In this document: positions 13,584 through 26,507 of the stretch, piece by piece
Position numbering within the stretch: the stretch's first letter is position 1
Layout of the letters: each line of letters begins with the position of its first letter
Origin: Pyrenopolyporus hunteri
Lineage: Eukaryota; Ascomycota; Sordariomycetes; Xylariales; Hypoxylaceae
DNA: 64,000 nucleotides
Direction: 5' to 3'
Assembly: GCA_902806595.1 (NCBI GenBank)
Contig: CADCXC010000038.1
Span: forward strand, 1,302,001-1,366,000
The notes under the pieces: generated by a model
What the model was told of the DNA's origin: nothing
The model's input: only the letters and a program-made list of their open reading frames with translations
The model's database searches: none
Program-made: the position numbers and the translations under genes

Positions 13584-14501
13584 CTACTCTCTCCACCTAA
13601 CCCCCCAGTCGCCCTTCGCGAAACTGGGCTCAACGACCTTCCCCTGCATGACCGCCTCGCATTTCCGTAAGGTCGCCCCGGCGCCATCATTATCATCATT
13701 ATCGACGACGAACCCGAAAACGACGCCCCGTCGCGCCGCGCTACGCACCATCTCCCGCCGCTGCGCCCGCCGCTGCCCTTCCAGCCTCCGCCGCGCGTTC
13801 TCCTCCGTCTCCTCCCCGCGCTCCGCCCGCCCCTTCTCGCCGCCCACGCTGCCGTTGACTTGCGATACGGCCTGCGGCGGCCGGATCCGCGTCCCGCTGC
13901 GCACCGCCATGCGCGCTAGCACGTCCCCGTCTACCGATGAGTCGTTGTCCCCGTGTCCGTATCCGTCGTCGTCATCGAGAGCCACCGCGCTGTCCCCGTC
14001 TCCGTTTTCGATTGTCTCTTCGCCATCATCGTTGTCGTTATCGTTGTCATTGCCGTCCGGCGCTGCGGGGATAGCCCTCGAAGCGCGGTTCTTCCTCCGC
14101 CCGAACGTCTTGTCCGGATCCGCGTGATCGCCAAAAACCGCCTTCTCCACCTCGTCGCAGGAGACGACGACTCGCGGATCGCCTTTCCCCGTGCGCTTAA
14201 CCCTCGCCTTCGCCTTGGCCTTCCCATCCAGACGACTTCGATCTTCCGCCGCGGTCAGCCTGCGCACGAACTCGGCCTCGATGGCGCGGTCCAGCTTCCG
14301 CGGCTTGGTGTTGCGGCACCGTGGGGAGCAGTAACTCGGCCCGCCGCCACCCGCCCCGGCCGAGTCTCGTGTCCGACGCGAGCTTATGGCGCGCCCGCAG
14401 GTCCGGCAGTACGGCGTCGATTCCCCGCCTGGTAGCAGGTAGTACGGCGCCGGCGTTGCTTGCGACTTCCCGGGTCGCGACCATGAGTCCATCCAGCTCA
14501 T
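13584..14501 (-). CDS. Fungal CxxC-motif protein of unknown function
   Basis: Single-exon frame of 305 aa. The N-terminus begins MSWMDSWSRPGKSQ, then at about residues 31-62 YCRTCGR and YCSPRCR form a CxxC...CxxxC set that could bind zinc. Next come SRR/KPRKLD basic stretches, a middle part (about 140-200) very rich in Asp, Asn and Gly, and a C-terminal Arg/Glu-rich segment (EETEENARRRLEGQRR) likely to be a charged helix, ending in GDWGVRW. The start is chosen because the short MSW leader directly precedes the Cys cluster, an arrangement I have the impression of having seen in other ascomycete hypothetical proteins. The coding DNA is GC-richer than its surroundings, which supports a real gene. 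No known enzyme fold is recognised; a nucleic-acid or protein-binding role is a guess. Confidence 0.75.
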   Translation of the reverse strand: MSWMDSWSRPGKSQATPAPYYLLPGGESTPYCRTCGRAISSRRTRDSAGAGGGGPSYCSPRCRNTKPRKLDRAIEAEFVRRLTAAEDRSRLDGKAKAKARVKRTGKGDPRVVVSCDEVEKAVFGDHADPDKTFGRRKNRASRAIPAAPDGNDNDNDNDDGEETIENGDGDSAVALDDDDGYGHGDNDSSVDGDVLARMAVRSGTRIRPPQAVSQVNGSVGGEKGRAERGEETEENARRRLEGQRRAQRREMVRSAARRGVVFGFVVDNDDNDGAGATLRKCEAVMQGKVVEPSFAKGDWGVRWRE

Positions 14502-15738
14502 TGCGACGAGGGAGGGAAGTGTAGGGAAGTTATGAGTTAGAAGGTAGGTTTGTAAGTTGCGTAGTTTTCATATATGTGTGCTAGTTATGTGTGTATCGCA
14601 CGGCGAGGTACGGGTTTGCGTCAGGTAGGTGTAGGACGCCCGCGAGAGAACGTACGTATAGAAGGCGTTTCTTAGACGGCAACGTATCCAACGACTTCTT
14701 CAAGTCGTCTGCTAAACATCCGCCAACTTTGCAATTAGTAAACTTGTCTCTCAAAATCCTATAGTTTACACTTATAATTTACCACTTATTCTCAATCAAA
14801 GTCAACTTCAACATGGAAAGGCACGATGAGCAGACTCCTAAGCAGTGACGTCACTAAAAGGAATTGTGGATATTATAGACTTACTACCGTAGTATGTCGT
14901 TGTTAGTGTGCACCTAGCATATGAAGCGATAATCTTCTTCGTTTCTGGCTAAGAGCGTGTGTTAGCTCAACAGGTTAATATAGTATGAATTCACTCGTTC
15001 ATACCACTGTACGCACCACTAATCTAAAATTCCCGTAGTCCGTTGCTACACTGACAAGCGTTCCCAGCTTCTTGACAACATCTCACAAGGGAGAACCACC
15101 GCTAGTTATTAATAACGAGGGTATTAGCTATCTGCGAATAGTCTCATACAAGATCGCGGTAATAGTCGCAGGATATGTATAGATCCGAGTCTAATAAAAT
15201 CCAAACCTCAGATCCCTTATCGCCATTGCAAGAAATAATTTTTCTTCCGCTGTCAACATAGCGCCCCCGGATTTTTTTTTCCATTTAACTCAATAAGATC
15301 CAGTTTGTCTTGACGTCGCCTCGCCAATCCGCGTCAAGTGCGGTGCATCTTCCAAGGCTTGAGGGAAGCCCGCCTAGATATTCGTTTCCATATTCCACAA
15401 AGGAGCAACACATCCCGTCTGAACCGCGTGGGGTTCTAAAAAAGCTAAAGGGGGTATATACCAAATAGATCGTACCATGCCAACCATATCATCATTAAAT
15501 TTTAGCCGTCGAGAAGCGGTATATATAGGTAGGTATTTTCCGGACAAAGGGGAACCGCAGCGCGTTGGTCGTTGTTATTGCTGTAAGCTGGTCTTCTCGA
15601 GATTAGCTTCCGGCTATCCGACGTCTTGGGTGTTTATTATAGACGCACCAAGAACCGAACCAGCAAAGCGTCTCCGAGAACGGCCTGCGAGAGATCCGGT
15701 AGCTTGATCGCTATATTAAGAAAGAATGTAGCCGATAA
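14502..15738. other. Intergenic, 1.2 kb
   Basis: AT-richer spacer between two minus-strand genes. It contains the promoter of the CxxC protein gene and the 3' flank of the SH3 protein gene. A small plus-strand frame at 15477-15707 has no recognisable feature and is not called. Confidence 0.6.
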
Positions 15739-18700
15739 CTAGTAGACACCCGCCCTGCTAGGGACCGGTGGGGTCTCGGTAGTGGGAGTGACAGGACCCA
15801 TCGATGCTAACTTGCGATCTGCGTTCTTTCGAAGTGATAATTGGAACCGTAGCGGGCCCTTCTTTTCCCAGCTACTAGTGACACTGGCGGCATCTCCGGG
15901 CTGAACGGTCTTGATCGAGTTTGGGTCGAGGTGGGACTGTGGGAATATCCCCCAGCCTTTCGACGTAGTGCCGGACCAGCACCAGTGATCCGTGTAAGCC
16001 CCTATTACGCGTCTCTAGTGAGTTTCTGTTTCATTTCTGCGGTGTTGGAATAACGTCTGATGGGGATGCCCGAATTGGCTATTCCCAAGGAGAACGGGTA
16101 GATTAGGTAGACAAGAAAGAGACTTACAACCAATATTCTTGATAACGTCTCCCTTATCAAATTTGAGCCATTTCTCATCGCCTTTCTGGTTCCACTTCCA
16201 TCGTGCTACAGCTTGGACGTTACTTGTGCCCTGCATTTTGATTTCATTCTTGGGTGGAGCGTCGATTTGCACAGAATCGGCTTCGAATGCGGCGCGTACC
16301 CCGTCGTGCCAGCCAATCCCCCATTTCCCTTCGTACTTAACGGGGAATTCGATTCCGACTATTCTAGCCCCGACGGCGAAGTGTAGGACTGGGTCTCTAC
16401 CCGGCGGCGAGCGCATAACGCCGTTTTGTATTTTTCTCGTTTCCGTCGCGATGCCAGATGGTAGCCTAGAGAGCTCGCGGGAGAGCCCGGTCATAACGGA
16501 TTGCATCGGCGGGTGAGGTAGGTGAAGATCAAAATTATCTCTGAAAGCTAAGGGTATCTCCGGCGCTTCGACTACGGTTAGGCCAGGAATTTTTGGAAGC
16601 GGGCGAGGGTGTCGTGCTAGATGAGCGAATAGCTGGCTCTGGTTAAAGAAAACTGTAGCGTCGCTCTCTTCGACCGTCCTTCCCTCCTGAATACAGAACA
16701 AACATCCATAGAGCTGTTCTTCGACGTGTCGGATTTGTAGGTGGCTCTTTTGGAGTATGCGTAATCGAAAGCCGATGGAGTTAGATGTAAAACTACCAGA
16801 AGCTGGAGGACGACGTGTGAGATGCGGGAAATATATAAAAGACGTAAATGATAGGGCTTAACTTACAGTCGTTATTCAGGTCCTGCTCGACCGACTTAAA
16901 GTCTATCTCAAATAAACAGTGGTTGCATTTTGCTACAACAGCCATAGAAAAGCCCTATCGGTTTTGTCAATATTGTGTACGGAATAAACTTGAAAAACAC
17001 AAATAGGTAGACAGCACGACTTACACCGACGGGTCGTTTAATCTTCTTAAAGCCGAGCCGGCCTGCCATGATCTCTTCTGCGCCTTTGCAAAAGCCCTTT
17101 AGTTTATAGAAAGAGCTGAAAGGTCCTATGGTGCAGTCGGCCTCCCGTGCGGGCATCGGCTGCTCGTCCAGCATTGGGTGCTCCGAGTCGACCGGGATCA
17201 AGCCCGAATCCAGGCCCCCAGTGGTTGTCTGAGCGCTAGGGCGACGGGCCATGAGAGTCGTCGAGGAATGGTTAGTAATTGTTCCCCTGCCCGACGATGC
17301 GCTGCCGTTCGTCGCGGCACGCTGGTAAACGGGCGGATGTCCGGTGTACTCTGGCGGCTGCTGTCCCGGGCTAAGAGGTTCCACTGATAGAATTGAGTTC
17401 CTACGTGCGTTGGAAGTGGTAGGACTCATGCATTCAACTATGTCAAAAACGGAACTGTTAATCGATTCGGTCGACAACTGGCGGCGTGTAGAACGACGGC
17501 CGTTACCCTGTCTGGCCAACGAAGTCTGCCTTGGGGGGAAGCTGGGGATGGGTGGAAGGCTCATCTTCGGGCCCTGTGTGTTAATGGCGATGTTCTCGGG
17601 AATGGATGGTGTGCGGCCAAGCACGGAAGAGGTGTCCGAAGGCGACCGGCTGCTCGACGGGTCACGGAGCTGTCCGGGCCATGCAGAGCCGTCGTTAGAA
17701 GGCGAGCGGCTATTGGTCGTAAAGCCGCTGTGTGATCTGTACGCCGAGCCCTGTGTGGAGTTAGTCCATCGATTCCTCTTCCCAGGAGACCGAGATCCGT
17801 CACTGGCCGTCCCGAGGCTCTGTGAGGCCGCGCGCATTCGCTGGTCATCGTCGTCCCTCAGGGCCAAATTGAGAGACTCGTCGGCTTTACCGCGAACCCT
17901 TAAGGGGCTCGCGAGGCTAGCGTGAGGACTAACCGGTTGTGCTGGAGGGATAGTCGGGGAGTCGCTCGGCACCGGGGGGCGACGCTCCCACCGGTCTCCC
18001 TCCACCGAATGCTCCAGGGGACTGACGGGCGGTGCCGCGCCAACTTGCCACGGGTCGGCGGAGGGCGGTCTCGGCGGATGTTCTGAGGTCGGGTCGGACA
18101 CTCCAGAGCGGTGAGAGTTGCTTCGATCGAGGTCGCTCACGGATCGGGGGGTTTGGTTCGCGTCCAAGCCTTCGTCGGGGCCCGCCACCGTTCCCATCAT
18201 GCTGCCCAGTTGCAGCTCTGTCTCTTCGATCAGCTTTTCCGTCGAAATAGACGCTGGAGGGTCGACGACAATACTTGTTGGGATTTGTTCATAGTGTAAG
18301 TTATTCACGTGGTCAGGGGCCGCCGAAGGTGCCCTACTCCTCGGAGACGGTGACCGCACCAGCGCCGGCACGGGAGGAGCTAGCTTCATCCGTTTGAGTA
18401 TATCCACGATCTTGGGCGCGGCTTTTCTCGAAGCCTTCTGCAGCTCATCGAACTTGGTGGCATCGAATTCTTCGGGGTCGACATAGTCGTCGAAATCCCA
18501 TAGTAAGTCTTCTAGTTCCGATCGGTACTGCGCGATTTCATCTAAAGCGCATGAACAGAGTGGTCAATTTGCGGTTCTTGATTGGCTCGTTTTATTCCGA
18601 ACCCGTCACGGGGAAATAGACGACGACCTTACCGTTCTCCTTGATCGCATCGACAAAGTTTCCGCCGTACTCGTCAAAGTTCTTAGTACAAAGCGGCTCG

Positions 18701-18867
18701 ATCCGCTTCAGCGCCCGCTCACCCTCTCTAACTAGGTTCTGCGCTGCCCTGAGCATAAGCGGTGACGTTTCCTCGTCAGCATTTGCCGCATTTTCAATCG
18801 CTACGTTGCCCTTCTCGACAATTTCTCTAAAAGGCGCGATCGCGAGCCGCTCGACTTCGTCCGCCAT
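15739..18867 (-). CDS. SH3-domain protein with CxxC zinc-binding segment (5 exons)
   Basis: A large fungal protein of about 925 aa. Exons by eye: 18867-18633, 18541-17025, 16954-16867, 16802-16128 and 16001-15739. Segments in order: a helical N-terminal domain (MADEVERLAIAPFREIVEKG onward, about 1-160); a long disordered Ser/Pro-rich region (about 160-560); a segment with AKCNHC and LYGCLFC followed by FAHLARH, a plausible CxxC/CxxC/HxxxH zinc site; a linker; and a C-terminal SH3 domain (VGIEFPVKYEGKWG, then KFDKGDVIKNIGW, WCWSG, GWGIFPQSHL) followed by a short tail. The exon 2/3 junction is uncertain: donor 17024 with acceptor 16955, or donor 17026 with acceptor 16933, both stay open and differ by a few residues near AKCNHC. 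The layout suggests an adaptor or scaffold that binds proline-rich partners; the true function is unknown. Confidence 0.82.
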
Positions 18868-21800
18868 GATGGCTCATAGGTCAGTTGTGTAATTGGCATA
18901 TATCGTCCAACACGTATAACACGGCGTCTATTGACCAGCAAGAAGAATCCGGGGCCCCCAAAATCTAACAGCTAGGATGGAGGCGTGGGTGGAGCAGTAA
19001 ACCGGCAGGCTAGAGAGAACTCGTAACTTGGCCTTCGCAGCAGTTTAAGTCAGTCTTGCGCAAAAACGTTGGCGGACACAAAAATATCTGTACATAACAC
19101 GAAGTAAGTGAGAAGGGAAAAAAAGAAGAGATGAAAGATAAAACATAAAAAAATAAGAAATGAGATATCAGTTGTAGAATACACCCCGCGGCGCAGGAAG
19201 GCTGAACAATATCAGTTGAAAAGGCGAACCCCGAGTTCGCTTCAGTCTGCAGCGATAGCTTACACCTACTTACGACCTATAGTAGGTACCATCGATTGCC
19301 CGGGGCATAGCGGAATTGTCAAGGGTCTCAGTGGCGTCTTCTGGCCAATGTGGAATGGAATAGTGCGTGGTAGGTTCAGACCCTGGCCTTGCGTGGGCTC
19401 CCCTAGGGTATCTGGGATACCATGTAGAATACCTTAACTCTCCATGGCCTCCCATGCCTCCCCCCTCGTAGGCTTACCAGAGTCTAGCGTCAACCACCAG
19501 TCAAGGCTATGATTGGCTCCCACGGCTTACGGTGCTTCGTGTGTCACCCCCCAGCAGTTCAACACTGTCGACATTGACAGGGGCATCGCACACGTTCCAC
19601 TGGTCGGCATGTTAGCGCTCCCCTACCTCTAGCTCCCACCACGAGGGCCTTCTGTTGCGAATCCAGTGTCTTAGTGGACCCCTGCTACGATCACTATCAC
19701 AATTGAAAGGATACACCTAGGACGAATTAAACGCACTAACTCAATGGTCGACGTCGAGACTCGAAATTAACAGCTAGACGTAATGTTAAAGAAGCGAGAA
19801 AAAGGGGGCGCTGGTTAGCCGAGCTTCAGGTGTAAATAGACCGGATTCAGTCATCGAGGCGGTGCTAACGAAGACAGATACGCGGAACGTAGTAGCCTAA
19901 TAGGGATTAGGTATGATGGTATGTGTGAGAGATACGGGTACGCTCGCAGGTAATGATACACTGGGTAGGCGAGTTGAGTACCTACCTACCTATGTAGGTC
20001 AGTATGTAGGTCAGTGTGTTAAGTTGAGGCATGTAAGTTAGGTACGTCAGGTACCTTGCACTTCTTACCATGGCGAAATCGCTCAAGTTCGAACCCGACC
20101 CGACGATCTCTAGATCACAGTGTCACCTACTCTCATAGGTATCTACCCTCCGGCACTCTCCCATCGCTAACCCAGCAGTTTGTTCGGGTTGGGGTAAAGG
20201 AGCGGGAAGGACGTCTCTACCTCGGCCATACTCGACCAATGAGCCGATAGCCCCAAGGATTGTCAGTCGCTTTTTAATATCCTCTTATATCAATTCCCCA
20301 TAACGTAGTCTGGGGAGGTAAGCATCTAAAGGGCTAAGAGTAGATTGAAACCTAGCCGATTCCCGGTAGGTTGGAAATGAGCTGTGCGTGCCTGGAAGGC
20401 GATGCATGAAGACAGGCTGGCGAGATAGGGCGGGAGGCTTCACGATGGATCTAAGTCAACCCACCATCGGCAAATGCATGTCCACCGAATCCTGTACGGC
20501 TGGGGCGAATCAAGATCCCGAGTTTGTATTAACGAGGTTTCTTTGCTGATTGATTACCCGTGTCAGAGGCTTGATTTCTCTCGAAGCGCATCTCTCGGGG
20601 GCGATCCAAGGCTACAGTACCACGGAAGAGATATGAGACATGCATCCCGCACTGATAAAGGATCGAACCCACATAGAAGGCCGTCCGAGCCGTACACGAA
20701 AGGGCATACCAGTAGTAGCTTGCGAGATTTGAGATTCGATTATTTTTTTTTCTTTTTGACATAACATGTTCCATCAGAAGAGGCACGTAAAAAAAAGGGG
20801 GGGCGGTTAGCGTTGCGAGATTACATTCCTGAAGCGAACATTATCGCTAACATTATCATTCCATTGCCCCCATTAACGATGATAACAGCAATGACAAAGT
20901 CAAGAAGAGGAAAGGCGAAAACAACTCCCCAAAGTCTCCATCGTCATCCCACTTAGTCGGTGGGGGCTTCTTCACCCCAGACATGCAGCTGATAAATAGT
21001 ACATGTATGTGGCCTGCTAGCTTATACTACTACGCTTTCTTGGCATCAGGGCTGATATGTGTGGATGTAGTGTACATATATTGGGTCTCCTGGGCAGCTG
21101 GGATCATTCCTACATACGCACATGCGGACATGCGTCCGTGTGGCTTTGGAAGCTGGAAGAAGGCGGCCGGAAACACGATTCATGTCTGTTGATGAGGCAT
21201 ATTTTTATAAAACCCGACTTTCCACCCGATTTGCGATAAGTTCAGCTGTGAAATGGTAGCGAAGGAATCTCATCACATAATACTGAGCGATTATTATCAC
21301 CTGCAGTGCCACAGACGTATGTTTGCCTGCACAATGAAGCGGCTGAGATGTCGTACATTTTCCCCTTTGCCACCGTCCGCTGTCTCGGTATCGAAGAACA
21401 TAGGCCGGAACAATTCTATTATGGAACTTCCGCTGTTATGGAACCCAGCAAACGCGGGATACAGGCGCCTCACCTGAATAGCTAGCAAGCGAACGGATTC
21501 TTAAAAATTTCTTATAGAGGCATCAAACACTGGCGAGTTTGCCAGACCTCATTATATCTTTGGTACGTTTCACTTGACCAGTATCACAAGGGCGGATAAC
21601 TCTCCGGTTTCCACCTCGGTATTTTCCGAGAGCGTAGGTAGGTAGGTAAGGCAGATGGTATCGGGCAGTTTCAATATTTTACCCGACATTGGACGCAACC
21701 TCACCGCCCTCCATCGCCCATTTGAGGCTTACATGTCGCATATTAACTATGGAATAGGAAAATATGAGATAGGGCTATCGTAGGGAATAGGCCAGAGCCG

Positions 21801-23269
21801 AATTCCCGATGGCATTCCGAGCCTCGACCCCCAAGGTCTAACATACCTTAGACATACCTTAGGTAAGTAGTAGTTGTACTATAATTATCATGGTCTATCA
21901 TAATAATTATGATGATAATATACCTTAGGTAGACTGAGAACTTCCCTCGTACCTGACCGAATATTAATTGTCCCGGAACCAAAACAGATGACGGAGAGTT
22001 TGTTCACCTTGCAAGCTGCACGAGAATCCTTTCAATGGAGCCCACCCGGCTAACAAGGTCGGGTTCCCCACTGATTGCTCCCACCCAGACCGGCTTACCT
22101 TGCTTGCTTGGGTTCCCCGTCCAGGGGTTAAGCAGTCAGGCATCCCTATAGTTCTTAGGATAGGTAGGTTTCTTCACCTTGAACGAGTTCACATGCAAAT
22201 ACGTGCGGTTAGGAACCACTTGATAAACATACCTACCTATATATACTACGAATTAATTAAGGTGGCCGCTACTTCATTACTCAGTCCCCCTCCTTTCTCA
22301 AATACCACCGTCACTTCGTCGAATACCACTCTTCGCTGCCCTTGCATTTGTTTTGGCAGACGAGGTGGAGTTTTTCAAGGCTACTCGGGTGAATTTAACG
22401 TAACATCCATTGCATCGGTTCTATTATAGTCTACCTAATGTATGTAGGTAGGCATGTATGTTTCTTTAGTTATCACCAACAACAGAGAAATCGGTCTCGT
22501 GCTACGTCGGAGGACGCCGGTAATTAAGCCGTCACCGCGAAGCGTATATTTATAAGACGCCCAAGTAGGTAAACAAATTATGCAGATTAAACCAATCGGG
22601 TGAGTGACTTCGAGTTCCGTAATGACGATAGCTTAAAAGAAAAGAGAGCACCTACGTGTGTAGGCATGATTAAGAATCTCAATACTTAAGGCGGGTATAA
22701 TACCATAGATAGTCGAATTCACATAGGGAGGTAAAAGTGCCAGCGCCAATCAGAGCCCCCAGACTGATAATAATAAACGGAATATGTAATAACAACTACC
22801 TATCTGCCCACCTAATATTATAGTAATATGCGGCGGAAACGGCATTCGTCTTAGTGTGTCCCACTTAGAAGAGAGGCCCGGCGAAAAAAAGCAGCTCAAT
22901 ATTTGATTAGGTGTACGTAAGAGTGTAGACGACGTCATTCTGTAGATGCACTCATTATCCAAGACGACGAAGACTCATGATGGGTACGACGTGCAATTCT
23001 ACATACGGATGACCATGTCAGATCAGTGACACCAAACTGTCACAGGCAGCAAACAAAGTCCGCAGGCTTAAGCATTGCCCATCATCTCCGTAAATCAGTA
23101 ACGAACGAAGGCATCTTCACAAGACAAACTCCATATATCGCATCCTAATTAGGTACTTACCCCATATGTCTTCAGCTTAATATACGATATATTATCAAAC
23201 CCTTCGCTGCGTCTATATCACAACACCACATATGTTAGCATTCATACATATTACATCGATAACGCCTTA
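18868..23269. other. Intergenic, 4.4 kb, between divergent genes
   Basis: Separates the SH3 protein gene (minus) from the hydrolase gene (plus), so it carries both promoters. TAGGTA-type motifs occur at about 19978-20050, 21636-21650 and 22438-22455. An AT-rich near-palindrome lies at 21884-21925. No gene is supported; all frames are about 110 codons or less with no domain. Confidence 0.55.
21884..21925. repeat. AT-rich imperfect palindrome
   Basis: The sequence around ATAATTATCATGG and ATCATAATAATTATGATGAT folds back on itself; its core ATCATAATAATTATGAT is nearly self-complementary. It may extrude a cruciform; no function is known. Confidence 0.5.
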
Positions 23270-24313
23270 ATGAGACAAACGAATGAAATGTTCGAGACAA
23301 TTCACCTCCCCCACAAGCCCGACACCCCACTCTCATATAGATTCCTACCGGGACAAGGTCCCTTGTCGGCAACACATCTCCTCGTCTTCCTCAACGGGCT
23401 CATCCTCCCCCAAGCCGCCTGGCAGGCGACCATAGACGCCCTAAAACAGCGATGGGACAACTCCAGCGACCCCGCCAATCACCCCTCGCTGCTCACCTAC
23501 GACCGCTACGGCCAGGCAAAGTCGGCGCGCGACCCAGTCGATGACCAGAACGGCGGGAGCCACGACATACGGGAGGTGGTCACCGATCTCCACGCCCTCG
23601 TAGATAAGATCTGGGAAACCAAAGTGAAAGAGAAGGACGCGCAGTTCCCGAAACTGGTCTTCGTCTCCAACAGCATCGGTTGCGTGATCGCGCGGCTCTA
23701 CGCCGAGACGTACCCGGGCGCTGTAGCGGGGCTCCTGCTCCTCGACAGCAACATCGCGAACAGCGACCTAGTATCGGTATTCCCGGACCCGGACGCGCCG
23801 GGCTTCGATCCAGCTACGCTACCCGACGACGCGACAGTCGAGGACCTGCGGCGCACCCGCGCCAGCTACGCCGCACGCTTCCATCCGGACGTGCCGAACC
23901 CCGAGCACCTAGACCGCCGAAACATCGCTTCCCTACTACCTTTATCCGACGCGCCGCCGCTGCAGGGGCCGGATGAGGGCGAGGGCGATGATAACGAGGG
24001 AGGGAAAGGAATAAAAAGAAAGGGGCCGTGGATTACGGTCGTAGGGCACGACTGGGATACCTTTGCCGAGGAGGGCTTGAAAGGGTCCATGAACGTGCCC
24101 AAGGGCCTAACCAACGCATACCTGAACCCGGCCTGGGGCGAGTACAACGCCGGACTGGCGCGGCTGACGGATGCGGAGAGGGCGCGCGGTCCCGTGATAG
24201 CTAAGGGTTGCGGTCACTTCATTCACAAAGATGATCCGGCGCTGGTTGCGGAGCTAACGGAGGACTTGCTAAGGAGAATTGAGACCGGCGTGGGAGAGGG
24301 GGGCAGCAAATAG
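23270..24313 (+). CDS. Alpha/beta-hydrolase fold protein
   Basis: Single-exon protein of 347 aa (341 if the second Met at 23288 is used). Seen: an oxyanion-region strand LLVFLNGLILP (about 43-53), TYDRYGQAKS, a nucleophile elbow VSNSIGC with the expected Ser (about residue 137) between helix and strand, LLLDSNIAN after it, and a C-terminal GCGHFIHKDDP carrying the catalytic His. The acid is probably an Asp in the VVGHDWD strand or nearby. A low-complexity insert (EGEGDDNEGGKGIKRKG) lies between the lid and the last strands. Substrate unknown; esterases, lipases and epoxide hydrolases share this fold. The coding GC content is well above that of the flanks. The stop is followed by a long non-coding stretch. 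Confidence 0.88.
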   Translation: MRQTNEMFETIHLPHKPDTPLSYRFLPGQGPLSATHLLVFLNGLILPQAAWQATIDALKQRWDNSSDPANHPSLLTYDRYGQAKSARDPVDDQNGGSHDIREVVTDLHALVDKIWETKVKEKDAQFPKLVFVSNSIGCVIARLYAETYPGAVAGLLLLDSNIANSDLVSVFPDPDAPGFDPATLPDDATVEDLRRTRASYAARFHPDVPNPEHLDRRNIASLLPLSDAPPLQGPDEGEGDDNEGGKGIKRKGPWITVVGHDWDTFAEEGLKGSMNVPKGLTNAYLNPAWGEYNAGLARLTDAERARGPVIAKGCGHFIHKDDPALVAELTEDLLRRIETGVGEGGSK

Positions 24314-25580
24314 GGTCAAAGCTCCCAACGTTAACTCCATACCTAGGCTTAGCGGAGGGCTCCGTTAGGGGATGTCATCTTGACGAGGGTGTGTGATAGT
24401 GCCAGACTATAGCTTACCTACCTTAGGTATACTTGCATGATCCGGGGGTTACCTAATTTCTCCAACCGACAAGCATCATCATGCCGAACCCTTTTTTTCC
24501 CCCTCCCCCTTCTGCATGGGAACCGATCGCGAGCAACGTTTCCAGTTACGGACAGATGGCCAACTCCCGGCCTACCCAAACCGTCAAGCACACTTAACCT
24601 AAGAGAAGCTATTTTGCATGATAAAACGGCCGTTCTCGGCGCCCAGGGGGTGGGTGGTGGGCAACAACCCAACCCAACCCCCATCCCGGAGCGAAGTTAC
24701 AACGTTGCGCGTCACGTAGTATTTCCGAACAAGCGGCTCCTTATTGGATTGAGCTATGACGGGGCCCCTTATTCTTAGAACTGAAAAGATAAACATGTCA
24801 TTTTTTTTCTTCTATTCTGTTCTCTTGCACCCATCCCCAAATACGCCGTCGACGTTACGTCGCCGTTGGAAGAAAGGGAAATGAAAACGCTCAAAGGGCA
24901 ACATTATGCGTGTGAGCCACGCGTCTATCCGTCGGAGATGACGAACGCGGGTTGAGGCTTAATTCCGAGGCGACGAAACGTAGAGTTATAGTGAAGAGGG
25001 TTGGGAGCTCCGTCCTTATCTCCAGTGTCCTAAGAACCGATACCCATCGAAAAGACTCAGGGAGAACTAGGGTACTTAGCTAATCAACCAGTTGCCGTAC
25101 TTAGGTAATTAGTAACCCTCATAATTCACATGATAGTTAAAGTCGAATATGTATACAATAGCATTATGCTCTAAATGTCTACAGTTGCTGGGTTTACGAC
25201 TCGGTGGTAAGCTCGGCATAATGGCCTTGTCATGTATGAAGATCGTTTATTTCGGCCTCTTTTCCTATTCAGACTTCTAGGGTATCCATGTAGGGTAGAG
25301 GATATGTAGGTAGGTATCCAGCTAAGAAAACAATAGCCACGTTGCAGTACTTAACAAATGTCTTCATAGGGAGATGTGCCTAGAGTATTCCTACGTTTCG
25401 GATGGCCCTGGAGGCTGGTATCAGACAGTCGTAGAATGCTCTACCCAAATGCATTTCCTTTGATTGTTAGAGACGACAAGATGTAGATATGTCCTCTGCC
25501 ATGTTGTGGCATACGAGACGTAGGCATGTTATTCCAACGTCGCCCAGTATGTATGCCCAGGCCTCTGGCTTGGTTAGTTA

Positions 25581-25636
25581 GATAGCTCATGCAACAACGA
25601 AGTTGTTTCCCTCATAATATGGTTAGCTTTATGGCA
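25581..25636. repeat. Diverged direct repeat, copy A
   Basis: Contains TAGCTCATGCAACAACGAAG followed by TTGTTTCCCTCA and GCTTTATGGCAT. Most of it matches copy B at 26747-26802. Confidence 0.6.
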
Positions 25637-26507
25637 TCTTCGCCTGGTCATCATAACTCCAACTAGAGCTAGTGGTGAAAGAGATGGATGTCTATTAAAC
25701 ACTAAGGTCCATATTCCCCTTATCGGGCGTGACTCAAATCTGAAACCCTTGAAGTATCCTCATAAGCCCGACCATATGGTCTTGAGAACGTACAAGCTAC
25801 GGAATATAATGTAAATGGTTTCAATGTGTTTTTAAATATCTTAGTTTGAGTCTTCCAACCGTCCCAGACTTTTCATTTAACCAGGGCTTGGGAGTTCCCT
25901 AGTAGGTAGTTTCTCACACTACTTGCCATCATAATAGAATTCCCATGAATTGATGTCCGTATATACCATCCCACAAGTACATGTTCCTATAATTATACTC
26001 TTGGAACTCTCTTATCGGAGGATGCGACGTAGATAGGTGGTTACGAAAGCCGTTCTTTATGCTGCTAACTCGCTAAAGACACTCATTAATCACCAGCATA
26101 TACTTCTACGGTAGTGGCGTGGTCTCTATTAAATTCAATAATCAAGTTGAAAAATAAGAATTAGCCTACTTAAACACATAGAGAAAGATCTTGCTATAGA
26201 GTCAAACCGCTATTTACCTCTCACTCGGCGCCATGAGACCAAGTATATGGGGAAGGGAACAACTTCTATCTTATACGAGTTACCACGGGATTCACGTCAA
26301 GACCATATACGACCAACCAACCTACATACCATTAAGAAGTGCCTACGTGAGACTATTGGAGGACTAGATAGCAGATGATCGGCTTGTTATATACAACTGC
26401 TCTAACACGAGATAGTACGGCGGTAAAGGCGTACCTATTATGAAGTTCAATACCCTGTGCCATCCTATTTTGGAAGAAGAGGAAGATACCATATATCTAA
26501 GGCCGAA

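Noticed and set aside
15477..15707. 76-codon frame between two minus-strand genes
   Set aside because: No recognisable feature and it lies in the 3' flank of the SH3 gene.
20080..20105. Possible tRNA T-arm (AAGTTCGAACCCGAC)
   Set aside because: Neither strand yields a cloverleaf: no matching D-arm, anticodon stem or acceptor stem is found around it.
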